Part shown: piece by piece, positions 20,652 through 32,460 of the stretch
How the letters are laid out: each line of letters starts with the position of its first letter
How positions within the stretch are numbered: position 1 is the stretch's first letter
Assembly: GCA_000729835.1 (NCBI GenBank)
Contig: JFHB01000035.1
Span: forward strand, 1-64,000
DNA length: 64,000 bases
Direction of reading: 5' to 3'
Origin: Atkinsonella hypoxylon
Lineage: Eukaryota; Ascomycota; Sordariomycetes; Hypocreales; Clavicipitaceae
Notes under the pieces: generated by a model
Databases searched by the model: none
What the model was told of the DNA's origin: nothing
The model's input: only the letters and a program-made list of their open reading frames with translations
Program-made: the position numbers and the translations under genes

Positions 20652-23261
20652 ATGCCTGCCAATAATGGGTCTTCTTTCAGGATGCGACCCGGGATTCAGA
20701 ATTTCAGTTTTCTCGGAAATGGAGGAATACCGTTTCTTACAGATGAATGGAATAGTGCGTATTCAATGCCAACTGCCGGCTCCAGCGTTCAAGAAGACTA
20801 TGCAACCCAGAAGCTCTCAAATCATTCAGATGATCCCTTTGTCCCGACCGGGATATTCTCGCCGCAAACTACTTTGGTCAACCACCAGAATCGCTATACC
20901 CCAGGCCTGCAGAACGTACCGCAGAACGTATGCTTGAAGACGAATGCTCGACGGTCGTTCGATGGGGCTCCCAGTCATATTGACTCTGGATATGGAGGCA
21001 GTTTTGTGTCAGGTAGCGCCTCGAGTTCATCCGTCAAGGCTGGGATGAGCGAAGAAGCTACTAGCCTGGGATGCCCACGTTGTGAAGGTTACATGGCCAA
21101 GAATAATTCAGAACTAAGGTATGACAGCGCTCTCGTCGCGCGGAAACTAGTATAGCCATTCGACTAACAGTGACTTTCAGAAAACACGTCAATCGACACA
21201 ATAAGCCTTACAAATGCGATGTCGGCGATTGCTCCAAGGGATTTGCAACGCAGAATGATCTTGATAGACATAGACGGACCGTTCATCGCAAAGATTTTTT
21301 GGACGCAAGCAATTCGACACTTTATAGATGCCTCGAATGCAATAAATCTCCGACCAAATCCAATAGACGGAACAAGACGGAATGGCCGCGGAAGGATAAT
21401 TTCCTTGCTCATCTCTCTCGAATCCACGGTATTCGACTAAAACCGTCTGAGAACCTGGATCAGTATACTGTGCGACCTCACTATCACCAGACAGATGTTA
21501 ACGGTAATGTTCCCGGTACTAGTGGCCAAGCCCAGCATGTAGCGTTACGATGCGTTGGAACAGGACCTGTGGCACACGCGGACTTGCATGGGCCACATTC
21601 GAGAATTGCCTTTGCAAACGAGCTGGCTCCTAGCGACCAAGTGAACAATGTGTTTCAGGAGCAACGTTATGAATCTTTTATTAAACGGAATCTTCAGTTG
21701 CTAACCGATACGACTGTCCTTACTTCCTCGACAGAACAATTCATCACCCCGAATATGTTCAGTAGCCGTGAAGGCAATTATCGACGCACCAATAGCCCTT
21801 TGCAGGCTCAGCATGACACCACTCTGCTGCAGCCTGAAGACTATTCGTCACACAGCATGCCATATGTGCTCAACCGCCATGATTCCGGTGTTGATCCATT
21901 TGGGTCAGGGCCGGCACAGTCTGAAATCAGGAGCCACGATGTCGCCTCTGGCGAGGTGGGAACCGAGGAGTGCAATTCCGAGACTACTGGAGGCTCGAAA
22001 TTACCTGAAAACGTAGCAACACAAAACGATGGATTATTCGAACCTACGACTCCCTCCGTAAGCACAAATAATAACCAGACTTCCGTGAGGACTCCGCCTC
22101 CTGATGTCCTGGAGCATCTTTCATCGCAATTTGAAAGCCCCGAGGGCATCTTCCACCTTCTAAAACAACTACCGCGTGAGACTCTTCAAGCCGAGCTCGA
22201 CAGAAGGTCGCCCATCAGTTGCGGTGATGGCGCTGCGATTGAAGCAGATGCGATGTCGAAACCATTTTATTTTTGCCGAACTTGCCGGAAAGCATTCAAA
22301 CGGCAGTGCGAGCTAAAGTATGTATTGTAAACCACTGACAGTTCCCTTCCCTGTCGTCAATGTCGAAATCACGGATTCAGTCTGATGCTCGATAATAGGA
22401 AGCACGAGAAGAGGCATTCAAAGCCATACTGTTGCACGTGGCGAGGTTGTGCCAAAAGTTTTGGAAGCAAGAACGACTGGAAAAGGCACGAAAGCAAACA
22501 GCATTATAATGTAGAGTCGTGGATTTGCAACGTGGACGGTTGTGGAGCGGAATGGAATCGTCGGGATAACTTCAAAAGGCATCTCAAAGGCGACCACTCC
22601 ATCTCAGGCAAAGCTATCGACAACAAAGTCAATCAATGTCGACAAGGCAATAGTCACAATCCCTTCTTCTGGTGCGGATTTTGCGTCAAACACATTACAG
22701 TGGACGTTGCGGATAAGCGAGGTGATACATGGATCAAAAGATTTGACCATATTGATGACCACTTTTGGGGCAGAGGCGGGATGCCCCAGCAGAACATAGA
22801 AGACTGGCAGTACGAGTCCCAGGCACTCGCTGTCACTCAGGTACCATGTCACATACGGTCGTGTTCTGGCGGCATGACCTGCAATCAAACTACCTCGAAT
22901 TCATGGCGTGCCTCACAAAAGAGGCCAGCAGACCCGACTGCTGTGGATGGGCCTCCTCCAAAGAAGATTAGAACCGTACTCACATGGCAGTGTGTAAGTC
23001 TTGCTACCTCTAGCCCCGTAATGCAAGGTCGACGCAAGGTCTCACGACTTGTACACATCAACTAACACATTTAAGTGCAAATGCTCCGACAATATGTTCA
23101 TGAATGTGAGGACATCGCTGGCTTGTATTGCCTGTGGACACCATCGATGCTGTGACTGTCATGTGACGAAGGACTGTTTGCCGGATGAGGAATATTTTGA
23201 CGCGGACTCAAGTGGCACGCGAAATCCAGACTCAGTAGACCTCGTTATGTGCGCTGACTAG
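20652..23261 (+). CDS. C2H2 zinc-finger protein with duplicated three-finger module
   Basis: Proposed CDS is join(20652..21118, 21181..22317, 22399..22993, 23076..23261), 794 aa; probably a nuclear DNA-binding regulator. The N-terminal 135 residues are low-complexity. Module 1 has CPRCEGYMAKNNSELRKH, YKCDVGDCSKGF and YRCLECNKSP fingers. A roughly 270-residue disordered linker follows. Module 2 has FYFCRTCRKAFKRQCELKKH, YCCTWRGCAKSFGSKND and WICNVDGCGAEWNRRDN fingers, then FFWCGFCVKH. The last exon is Cys-rich (CKCSDN, CIACGHHRCCDCH). Introns 1 and 2 split the first finger of each module at the same codon and phase, just before the KH pair, which implies an internal duplication. No target genes can be inferred. 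Confidence 0.85.
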
Positions 23262-24901
23262 GAGCAGGCACTGCACGAGGCTTATGACAAGTGCATAGCG
23301 GGCATGGATTTATGCGACTTATGACAAACGACGTTTAATGACATTGACGAAGGATGTAACCTGCGTAAAGAAAGATAAAAATGTGTACTGTTTACGAACT
23401 GATGCCTTCTCGCTTTCATGCAATAATGACGGTGTGCATACCGAGCATTCGGTTCGCAAAACTTTTCAGCTCAGTTCTTGGGCAGCATCAAGGATCAGTA
23501 TCAACGGCTGCCAAGCTTGCTTGATGGTGTAAGTAAGGTGATCTGGGGCGGGCACCCCGTTTCATATGCCTTGTTTCTTCACCCAACAGACATCTCCGCC
23601 GTGTCGATGTTTAGAAGGAAGCAGTCGTGAGAGGATGATGCTGGCAAGCTGCGAACCAAAATGATTTCAAAATGATTTAGCGGCTTTGGCTTCTCCGTTC
23701 ATCTCCGATCCTCCTTTTCGACAGAAGGGGACGGTGGGCCACGAAGTTGCTGAAAAGATTGAGGGGCGAACCAGCGCGCCGGTAACGAAACTTGATGAAT
23801 CACTTGGTAACGTAGAGGACGAACCACAGACAAGGCACAGCGTGGCCCCTGCCCCTAGCGTCCGAATCACAAAAGAAAAAGAAGTCTGGTCTGGTTCAGA
23901 TGTCGTTTCATGGCTTCCCATCCCATCTACTCCGCCCTGCAGGTCAACAATTCCACCCACCCTAGTCGTAAAATATATGCCTCCAACATGGCAGCGAAGC
24001 GGCCGTCACGACACTGGCCCAGATCTGCGCGATACAATGAACTGGGATGACATAAGGCTCGAGATGGAACAACTTACGTTGGAGCCTACCCTCTTCTGGG
24101 ACGGCGACGGCGCTCAGGGTTGCCGCTTGTCTTGCAGAGTGATTAACATCACATGTTCATGTTCATAGTCCCGATGTCTCGAGATGAGTAGATGAATTGA
24201 TATGACAGGTGTGCGTTTGGCCGTGGTGTTGTAGAATGCACGAAGGTGTGATGAATTGAATTGACCCTGACGTGCCTGGGCATCTAGGTACCCAAGGTAG
24301 GCTACCATATGTACCTCTGATACAGGCAGGATGGATTTTTCTTGATGATGATGGACCCTCGAGGCGGACATGGAGGATGCAGCTGCTGAAGAAAAGGGAA
24401 TAGCTCGATTCTGTTTTGTCAAGTTCTATGTTGGGACTTGGCAGTTCTGGACCCACGGTGTCGGACCTTGGACCGCGCGAGCGGAAGTCTAGGTGCTTTG
24501 GGGAGACCATTCTTGGCTCGACCAGATTCCCGGGTAACGTGAAACCTGGTTCGTGGTAAGGAATGCCCTGGGTCATTACGAGCATGTCTTGTGTGCGTCG
24601 TCGGTAGTGTGCTGTCGCGGATGCAATCGCGCATTCCGCGTTGAGTGATCAGAGGCCAGTGACAGAAGCCCTCAGTTGGCATCGTCACCCGCGTGACTGG
24701 GCATGCAATGCAGGACCACGACGACCCTTATCATAGGCCAAAGGCTTTCAGATGCAGGCCGCTTTAATCCTATATAGGAAATGTCGAATGTTTCGGGTCC
24801 AGGTTGGAGCGGCGGCGGTGTTGGTTGGTCGATTTCTAGCATGCCGATAGCCACGGCGCTAACGTGTCAATCTGTCCAAGGATGTATGAAGAAAGTTCCG
24901 C

Positions 24902-24928
24902 GCATGACTCGCATGACTCGCATGACTC
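24902..24928. repeat. Three 9-bp tandem units
   Basis: GCATGACTC is repeated three times without mismatch. Confidence 0.85.
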
Positions 24929-26205
24929 GGCCGTCTTCGCTCACGGCTTCCAGCGCGTCGGGTTTGTTCCCCGGCGGAGACCACCAGAAGATTCATGGCC
25001 AAGCTTGAGATATCAAGGTCGGCGGTACACTGATGACTTGCAACGTTCCATGTTGGCGAATATCTCCGGCCTAGGGTGACACGAGCCTGCAATGGCGAAT
25101 GGGAGCGAAGCAAATACCCCGCTAGACGCTGGAGTGTCACGCCGCGAGCCCGGGGATTTGTGACAGGTCGCCTATGCGAGGCCCAACTGTCGCTTCATGA
25201 CCTGCCCAGGTGATGCGAATATCAACCTACGCTGGCCTTCCTTGTGCAGCTTCACTTTGTAGTCGGATGAGGCTCGAATGCGACGATGTGGGGCGCTGCC
25301 CGCCTAGAAATCACTGCTTGACTCCAATGTATCGATAGGCTAGACTTGGCGCTAGCCCCGGGGGGGGGGGGGGTGGATTTACCTCGCAGGAATATTCCCG
25401 GAAGGTCCAGCTCAGACACGCGCACTGGTTCGCTCATACATAGCATTCTATTTGGGCGGGGCCCAAGGCTATTCGCTTGTCACACGCTTCGTGCCCCGCC
25501 CACCCAGAGACCGCTTTGCCAGTGCACCGGTAATTCACGACTATCGTGAGCGAAGAAAAAAAAAAATCGGTGGTCTACGATGAATTGAGGCTGGGTTTTA
25601 TGCGGGGGACTTCTGGCGACGCTGTTAGTGCAGGTTGGGTGTTTGAATAGTTAACGCACAGAAGATTGTGGGTGCTGGCAAAAACCACAGTTGCTCAAGC
25701 CCATGTCCTGACCGGAAATTGACATGTTGAATTGTATGTATACAGTTCGTTCTTTTTTGGGACTCGCGGACAAAATACACCAACCCCAATTCATCGGAAG
25801 CGGGGGGGGCTTCGCTGACGGGAGCTTAGACCCACACAGATATGCCTCTCACTAGGTACGGGAACCCTCCGTGCAAAGGCCCCTACCCCAATTAACGCCG
25901 CCGGCAACCCCAAGGGGAAGGGGGAAGGGAAGTGGGGGGGCCACCAGACGCATTGAAGATCCCTCGGCAAGCCCAGTCCCAAATCAGAACCCCCGCGTGG
26001 GAGGAACGGTCGTTGGTTCGACATCGTTGCCAGCTGATCAAAAGAGAAAAAAACTGGCAGCCAACTCACCGGTGCGCTCAGCTACGGGTGGCGGGCACAA
26101 GGCACAGGCAAATAAACACGTACACAAAGATGGCGTTAGTTATCATAGTCTGTATTCTGGAGGAGCAATAGATGCGGCCGAGTGGGCTCCCTGTGCCCGG
26201 CCGTG

Positions 26206-26208
<3 letters not shown>

Positions 26209-26237
<29 letters not shown>
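26209..26237. repeat. Homopolymer T29
   Basis: An uninterrupted run of 29 T. No coding sequence or target duplication that would mark a retroposed poly(A) tail could be recognised beside it. Confidence 0.95.
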
Positions 26238-29200
26238 CCGAGCCAGTACGGAGTATACGGAGTAACGGGGCACACCAATCTGATCTAAGACCAACATCAG
26301 TGCCAGCCTGGAAAGGGAAAGGGTGGAGTCTGCAACTCTATAGGGTGACAGGGGCTGTGGAGCAGGTCGTCCAGGTTCAGTACACTGCAACTCAACAACG
26401 CTGATGTGGCCGAGCCAGGGCCAGAGCACTTCAGAAGAGAGGGGGAGGGGAGGCAACGGAGGCAGGAGCAAGGGCACAAGCGAAGAGCCATGGCAGGAAC
26501 CAAGACAGGGGGGTAATGCAGCACTGCCGCCAGCTGCCAGACACATAGGTTAAAGAGGCAATTTGGGCAGGAGCTACGAGAACATTGGTTATCCGCTCGA
26601 CAGCAGCTGTACTTGACCCATCACAAACAACCCGACTTTGATTCTTTGGGGAGTACGCTACAGAGACAATTTCAAACATCGACAAGTCCACCGTCAACCG
26701 CAAGCAAGCGATCGACCCGTGGCCACCGGTCGCCGAAATGAGCCTTGCCTTCGCCCAGCCGCTGCCACGATCTAGGAGTCTATATTCTCCTTTTACCGCT
26801 GCAGACCTATCGGAGGTACCCGCAATTCGCACGAGCCCATAACATGTCTTGAATGCATGGCTCGCATCGGAACATTTATATCGCCTCCTGCATCTGCCTT
26901 TGTCAGGTATCGAGAGCTGGTGACGACATATACGAGGTATGTACAGTGTCACTGAATTATTTTCATACTGCTACTTAGCCTTAGCGAGAAAAGATTCAGC
27001 TGCCGTGTATTAGTTATGTAAGGCAAGAATGGATATTGGGCTAATATTAACACTTGGAATCATCCTAGGTGCAACGTACCCCCTGTACGACCGGAAATCG
27101 CTGCTACTTATTCCGTATATTTTAATGATTCTCCTACCTAAATTCAAGCACGTTCTATTGAGCCTCGTCGTCATGGGCCCACAACTTATTACCATCCCCA
27201 TGGGCTCCTGAGGCTTTATGACTATCCAAGGGGGGTAATTTCGCGTATCGTGATCAGCATTAGATCCAGTGTACCAGTTCCCCTGTAAGCTACTCGGTAA
27301 GCAGTACAGGGGCGGTATCGTAGTACCACTATGCATCACAGTGCACACCATCTTCCCATCGAATGACTTCAGCTAAGGGCCCCCCTCCATCTCGTTCCAG
27401 TTGGTTTAACTGGATGGAGTACTTGGCGCTCAGTTTCTGTACTTGGTTCCCTGTTGGCTGCATGTTCGTGTCAGTCGGAACAAACTCTCGAGATGGGTAT
27501 GCACAAGTCCTGAGGATGAGGTTTGTCACCCGCTCTTGCGATCCAAATCACCCTTCGAAGGCCCCTTGTTTCTTTCCTTCTGTCATTGACACAGTATCCA
27601 CCTAGCACAGCTCAAGGGAAACAGCTCCGGGCTGGCCGAAGCAATGTAGCACAAAGCCGCTTCAATGGCTTTGGCCAAAACGTCTTCGGTCTCCGCGGTA
27701 TGTCCCTCGTCAACTTGGGTACCCTATGAATTACAAGTTACAGTATGGCTGTCTTCCCCTGGTCCAGTAATTCACATTTTGTGTGTCGCGGCAGTGTGGC
27801 GCCTGTGCTGGAACGGCTTGCTAGTACTGTTACGGCAATTTGTGCCCGTTCAAGTTTGATGGGCTGCAGTTTGCAGCCGTTTGGTCTCCGAGTGGTTCAC
27901 TCTGCAAGGTTTCATTATTACATGTTTTTATCGGGATCGTGGGACGAGCCTCATCGAGCACAATTTCAGAGATTGTGACTTGGCAAGGATAATGGACCCT
28001 TTTCTGCACTCCAGCAACCAATATTAAAGGCTTCCCTATGCCTCTGCTTCTGCCCGTGTACGGCTAAATGCAAAAGGTCTTGCATTCAATCTCGGATCAT
28101 GTGCCTAAGATGAGCACTGGTTGATCAGTTAACTGTCAGTTCCCAAAGGTATGGTTCGCCTATGCTCCAAAGGTTGACTGGATGTCCTTGTACAAGAGTT
28201 TTCCAGTTCGATTAGTCCTGTCGATTAAAATGATAGTTTGACCGGGGGGATTTGTAAGACTCTATTCAGTTTCTCGGCTTCGAGAAATTTCGTCATGGTG
28301 AGCACGGCTGAGACCCCTCCGCACCGTTGCAACGCAAGTGCAGCCGTGGCGCCTACTTCTAACAGAACAAGCCATTAGTGTTTGGAGGGAGTGAAGGAGG
28401 CATAAATCTGCTCGGGGGTGCGGAGTGCGGGAACCGGTTACCCTCTCGAATTCCGATATGAGTGCGTCTTGCATGACGAAGTCTTGTTGTTGGCCGCCCG
28501 CGGCTGTATGAAGATGGTCCGTACGCACCACAGCTCGTCCATGAAAACGGAGTAACCACGCTTCATCCTGGGTTGTCCTGTATCAAGAAACTTTTTCAGG
28601 ACTCACGTCGAGACATCGGGCGCTGGCCTGCGTTTCCACTTCTGGTAGCAGTATGCAGGCCGACGGACAGACCTGGCAGCGTGACAGCCGGTCCTTGCAT
28701 GGGTCAGTCAGGACACATTTGGCACAGCATGCGGCTCTTCTCGGTTTTCAGAGATGAGTCCATTGTACCCAGTCAATACTGCGGCGTCCACCGTCCTCCA
28801 CCTGTTCTACTACTATCTATACCCAAGGCTGACGCAGCGTCCGGCCTCGCCAAACTACGTTGACATTCCAGGCAATAGTGACTGAGGCGTTTTAAAAAAG
28901 GGTTTGATCCCAGGGAAATGATCTAATGGGATAGGTCGTTGAACTTGAGCGGCAATATCCTGATGCATGTACCAGGGAGGGCTTGGTGATGGATTTGACA
29001 GATACATGAAGCTTGGCAGCGCCTCACTCCCACACCCCCTCTCCCCAGTATGCCCGTATCCCAGAAGTCCCGGGTCCTTGTTCTGAGATACCAACGACCA
29101 GACTTTCTACCTCTGCTAATGTGAATGCTCCATTTCCACATATGTACTGCCCCTTGGCAGGTTGTCTCTTTATCTGTGCTCTACCCAATCTGAACATTCT

Positions 29201-29718
29201 CGGAACCCACGTCCCCCTTCACGGGGACAATTATTTGCAAATACAACTCAGATCAACCTACTCTGCCTTATTCCACCTTGCCGTCTATCTATTAGCTCTT
29301 TCCTTCCTCTCTGATCCACATCTCATTTCATCTACATTTCGCGCCATTTGTTCTCTACACTGCTTGCTGGTCCAGGATCAAGACTCCATGTCTTGTACAT
29401 GGCATATAACTCAACCATATCCACCATCACCGCCTCTTCCATCACCGCCTCTTCCATCGACAACTCCACCCTTGACTTGACAAAGCGGACTGCCGCAGTG
29501 AGGCTGTTGCCCTGGCACCTCCAATCGTCTTTGAACACGCCCATGTTCATCCTGTTCCTCCCCTCCGCCTCATCTCGTGATCAGACAGGCAAGATAAAAA
29601 AACGGCGCCCTGCCAGGAAACCTCCTTCCTCTAGATCTCGTCAACAGACTCATTCTTCATTGCGATTGCTAGTCGAAGACAAGCAGGAACCCTTGTTCAC
29701 TATTTCAAAAAACCGGCC

Positions 29719-31242
29719 ATGGAGCCCTCTGCGCGCGAAGCATACCAGGAATCCCCTCTCGTCGACTCGGGGGCGTCCTTCTACGCCGCTCAATCATCAC
29801 CGAGTCTTTGCAGCATTGGACGACACGACGTCGTTCTAGATTCTGCTGGCTTTCCGCTTCTTTCAATCCTGCCAGACCAGGCTGTTTCGTCTTTCCAGAG
29901 CACCACTTCAGCAGACTGCGACTCGTGCTTGACCCCTTTGGCGGGCAGGACCAAGAGACACCGGTCACCGCTTGTGCCCTACTTGACACCCGAGAACTCT
30001 TGCGCACAGAGCCCATCCATGGCTAGCGAGACGACGTCTTGTCACTTCCCTGAGCTGGATCAGCTTCGCTATCCGGCCATGTCTCCGAAGCGGGACAGTG
30101 ATGGGAATAGACCTGTCCAGCTCTCGACTTCGGCCCAGTCTTACATAGATCCACATATGCCTGCGTTCTACTCACCTGTTATGCCGACTCATGATCAGAG
30201 TGTACAAGAGGGCTGGGGCCTTCAAGAGCATCCGGGATTGCAGCAGGCGTTCGGTGGTCCAGGTCCGCGATCTGCCGCCCAAAGTGACATGGCGACGACA
30301 CTCAGGACGACAACAGCGACCAACTACGTCAACACGACTCTTGAGCAAGGTGAAATCGGCTATGTATGCCCAGACTTCCCGATGCCACCGGTCTACCACG
30401 CGAAGAATGACACCTACTACGCCGCAGGGCACCAGCCGGCCCCAAACCCAAACCCATCCCCCGGCTACCACACCGAGGCTCCGTCCCAGCCCTTCCCCCA
30501 AGATACCACGACAAGCCGAAGCCAAAGCCAAAGCCAAAGCCAAAGAAGAGAGCCCAGGAGAGGCCGAGGCGCGCTCCTCAAATGCCGGTCCTGCAAAATC
30601 ACCTTTGACAACGAGCTAGCCCGCGACCAACATGACGCAACCTGTCCAGCACTCCACTGCCTCTTCTCCTTCACCGGCTGCAAGGAGAAGTTCAAGGGCA
30701 GGAACGAATGGAAGCGCCACATCACGACGCAGCACCTCGTCTCCCGCCTGTACGTCTGCCCGGACTGCGCCGACCCGGAAAAGGAGTTCAACCGCCGCGA
30801 CCTCTTCACCGAGCACTACGTGCGCATCCACGCGACGCCCCAAGACAGGGAGGACCACGCGGCCAAGCGCGCGTCCGAGGCCCTCTCGCAGCTCCTGCTG
30901 CGCAAGCAGGCCGAGGCCGATCAGGGGGAGAGCGTGCGGGCGCCCCAGGCAACGCGGTGCATCGTCTCGGGCTGCGACGCGGCCTTCCACGGGGCCGACG
31001 CCTGGAACAAGCTGCTCGACCACGCAAGCAGGCACTTTGAGACGATGCGCTCCCTGGGCGTGCGGCAGGACGTGCAGTTCACGACGGAGCAAATGGTCTA
31101 CTTTGCCAGTCTGCGCGCCATCCGACTCGACCACCGCGGTAGGTGGGCGCTGGATTCGCAGGTGAACAAGGAACGCGCGCAGCGGAACAAGAAGAAGATT
31201 GGCACGAGGCCAGCGGATCGCGCGCGGCTGCGGAAGCGGTAG
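29719..31242 (+). CDS. C2H2 zinc-finger protein
   Basis: A single-exon frame of 507 aa. The first 280 residues are low-complexity, rich in Ser, Pro and Gln, with a short repeat of SQ (about residues 267-274, encoded by a CAAAGC-type hexamer array). The C-terminal half has irregular C2H2-like fingers: LKCRSCKITF..H, LHCLFSFTGCKEKFKGRNEWKRH, YVCPDCADPEKEFNRRDLF..H and RCIVSGCDAAFHGADAW..H. The C-terminus is strongly basic (NKKKIGTRPADRARLRKR), a likely nuclear localisation signal. The finger spacing, with WKRH and RRD in successive fingers, resembles the modules of the gene at 20652, so the two may be distant paralogues. The start at 29719 follows a pyrimidine-rich leader and has a CCATGG context. 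Target unknown. Confidence 0.8.
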   Translation: MEPSAREAYQESPLVDSGASFYAAQSSPSLCSIGRHDVVLDSAGFPLLSILPDQAVSSFQSTTSADCDSCLTPLAGRTKRHRSPLVPYLTPENSCAQSPSMASETTSCHFPELDQLRYPAMSPKRDSDGNRPVQLSTSAQSYIDPHMPAFYSPVMPTHDQSVQEGWGLQEHPGLQQAFGGPGPRSAAQSDMATTLRTTTATNYVNTTLEQGEIGYVCPDFPMPPVYHAKNDTYYAAGHQPAPNPNPSPGYHTEAPSQPFPQDTTTSRSQSQSQSQRREPRRGRGALLKCRSCKITFDNELARDQHDATCPALHCLFSFTGCKEKFKGRNEWKRHITTQHLVSRLYVCPDCADPEKEFNRRDLFTEHYVRIHATPQDREDHAAKRASEALSQLLLRKQAEADQGESVRAPQATRCIVSGCDAAFHGADAWNKLLDHASRHFETMRSLGVRQDVQFTTEQMVYFASLRAIRLDHRGRWALDSQVNKERAQRNKKKIGTRPADRARLRKR

Positions 31243-32460
31243 GGGCCCGGGCATACGAAGTAGTCTAGGCATTACACTACCCAGAACATGAAGCCATGCA
31301 TCATTCATACCCGCTTGCGTACCTACTACCATGTTCCTTCACGTAGTTGCCCGCGAGTAAAACGCTCAACGGAGAGCCAAGCCAAGCCAAGCCAAGCCAA
31401 GCCTACGTCGTCGACAGCTACACCGAAGCGGGCTTCCCTACCGACCGTTGACAGGGCTGGTTGATGCACTGTTCCAGAGTCCGGGGGCTGGAAAAGCTGT
31501 CAGAGGTCGATGTGCAATGGAAGCTTCGCCATGCCACTCGATTCAGGTGCCCAGGGGGGGGTTTTCAACCGTGTAAGGATGAGCGGACGAATGTGATGGG
31601 TATCAACTAGTTAGTTATGCTCTGGACTTTCCACGGTAACGGAACAGGACAGGTTCTAGAAACCATCGGCATCACCACACCTTGTCATCCGGCCCGCTGG
31701 CCCTTGACCATATTGAAGAGATGCAGAGGAAGATCAAGGAGAAAGCAGGGGGAACCTCTCTGCAACCTTTGTCATGTCTGTGCACCGTCTTGTGGCAGCC
31801 TGGCGGCATACAACACCAACGTGGTCCGTCAGGTTGACAACGTAATTGTGTTACAACACGGCTGACAGGGCTAGTTTCTATTTTAATATTGAGCAGTGAC
31901 AGCTAGACATATCCTTAATACAAAAATAGAAGCTCATTGCCAAATTTACCTCTGGCTCTTTCCTGACAATGACCAATGTGTAAAAACATGTAATCTTCAG
32001 CGACTTCGACAGGCTTTTGTCGAGGCATCTGTCCGCCCAGGAGACACCCTCCAATCAATACTTCTATTTTCATCCATAATTATTCAACACTTTGCCACCA
32101 CCACTCTCATGAGCTCTCTCGTACTCGACCTTGACAGGCTCATCAACCTTGAAAGGGCTGTTTGTTGCAGTTGGGACAGACACAGTTTATGCTCCGCCTA
32201 AGTAATTATTTGGTCAGAATTAAAGGCTAAAAATAGTTCTTGACTGTGAAAAAAAAGCCAATGTGATTCGGCAAGTCCGAGGAGAAGCTCCTGTCGGCAC
32301 TGCCGTGGATCCTCGTGAACTTGTCGTGTGTTGTTGCATTGCTAGTATTCATTATGACTTTATGGATCCGCCGGCATTACTCGAGCGTAAAGCAAACATG
32401 CAAGAGAGTATATCGATATAGGATAGCCCGTACACAACAGCAACAAAGCAGTGAGTGCCG
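31243..32460. other. Intergenic DNA between convergent genes
   Basis: No supportable gene. It holds 3' ends of the zinc-finger gene (plus) and of the 640-residue protein (minus), plus a short GCCAA array. Confidence 0.5.
31376..31402. repeat. GCCAA pentanucleotide array
   Basis: Five uninterrupted GCCAA units beginning at about 31376. Confidence 0.85.

Larger units (their letters stand above)
23262..29718. other. Gene-poor accessory stretch, 6.4 kb
   Basis: I found no supportable gene. The longest frames (23686-24168 plus, no ATG start; 26431-26952 minus, 173 codons) lack recognisable domains. The stretch contains homopolymer runs (G near 25361-25373, T29 at 26209-26237) and short tandem repeats. 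The right end from about 29.1 kb is pyrimidine-rich and probably forms the promoter and 5' leader of the zinc-finger gene at 29719. Confidence 0.5.

Noticed and set aside
23686..24168. A 160-codon plus-strand frame
   Set aside because: It opens on TTG rather than ATG, and the composition does not resemble a folded protein.
26431..26952. A 173-codon minus-strand frame with hydrophobic C-terminus
   Set aside because: No recognisable family, no signal peptide and no splice-consistent extension. Could be real, but the evidence is not enough.
30465..31332. Several long frames on the opposite strand of the zinc-finger gene
   Set aside because: They are antisense shadows of a GC-rich coding region with third-position bias.
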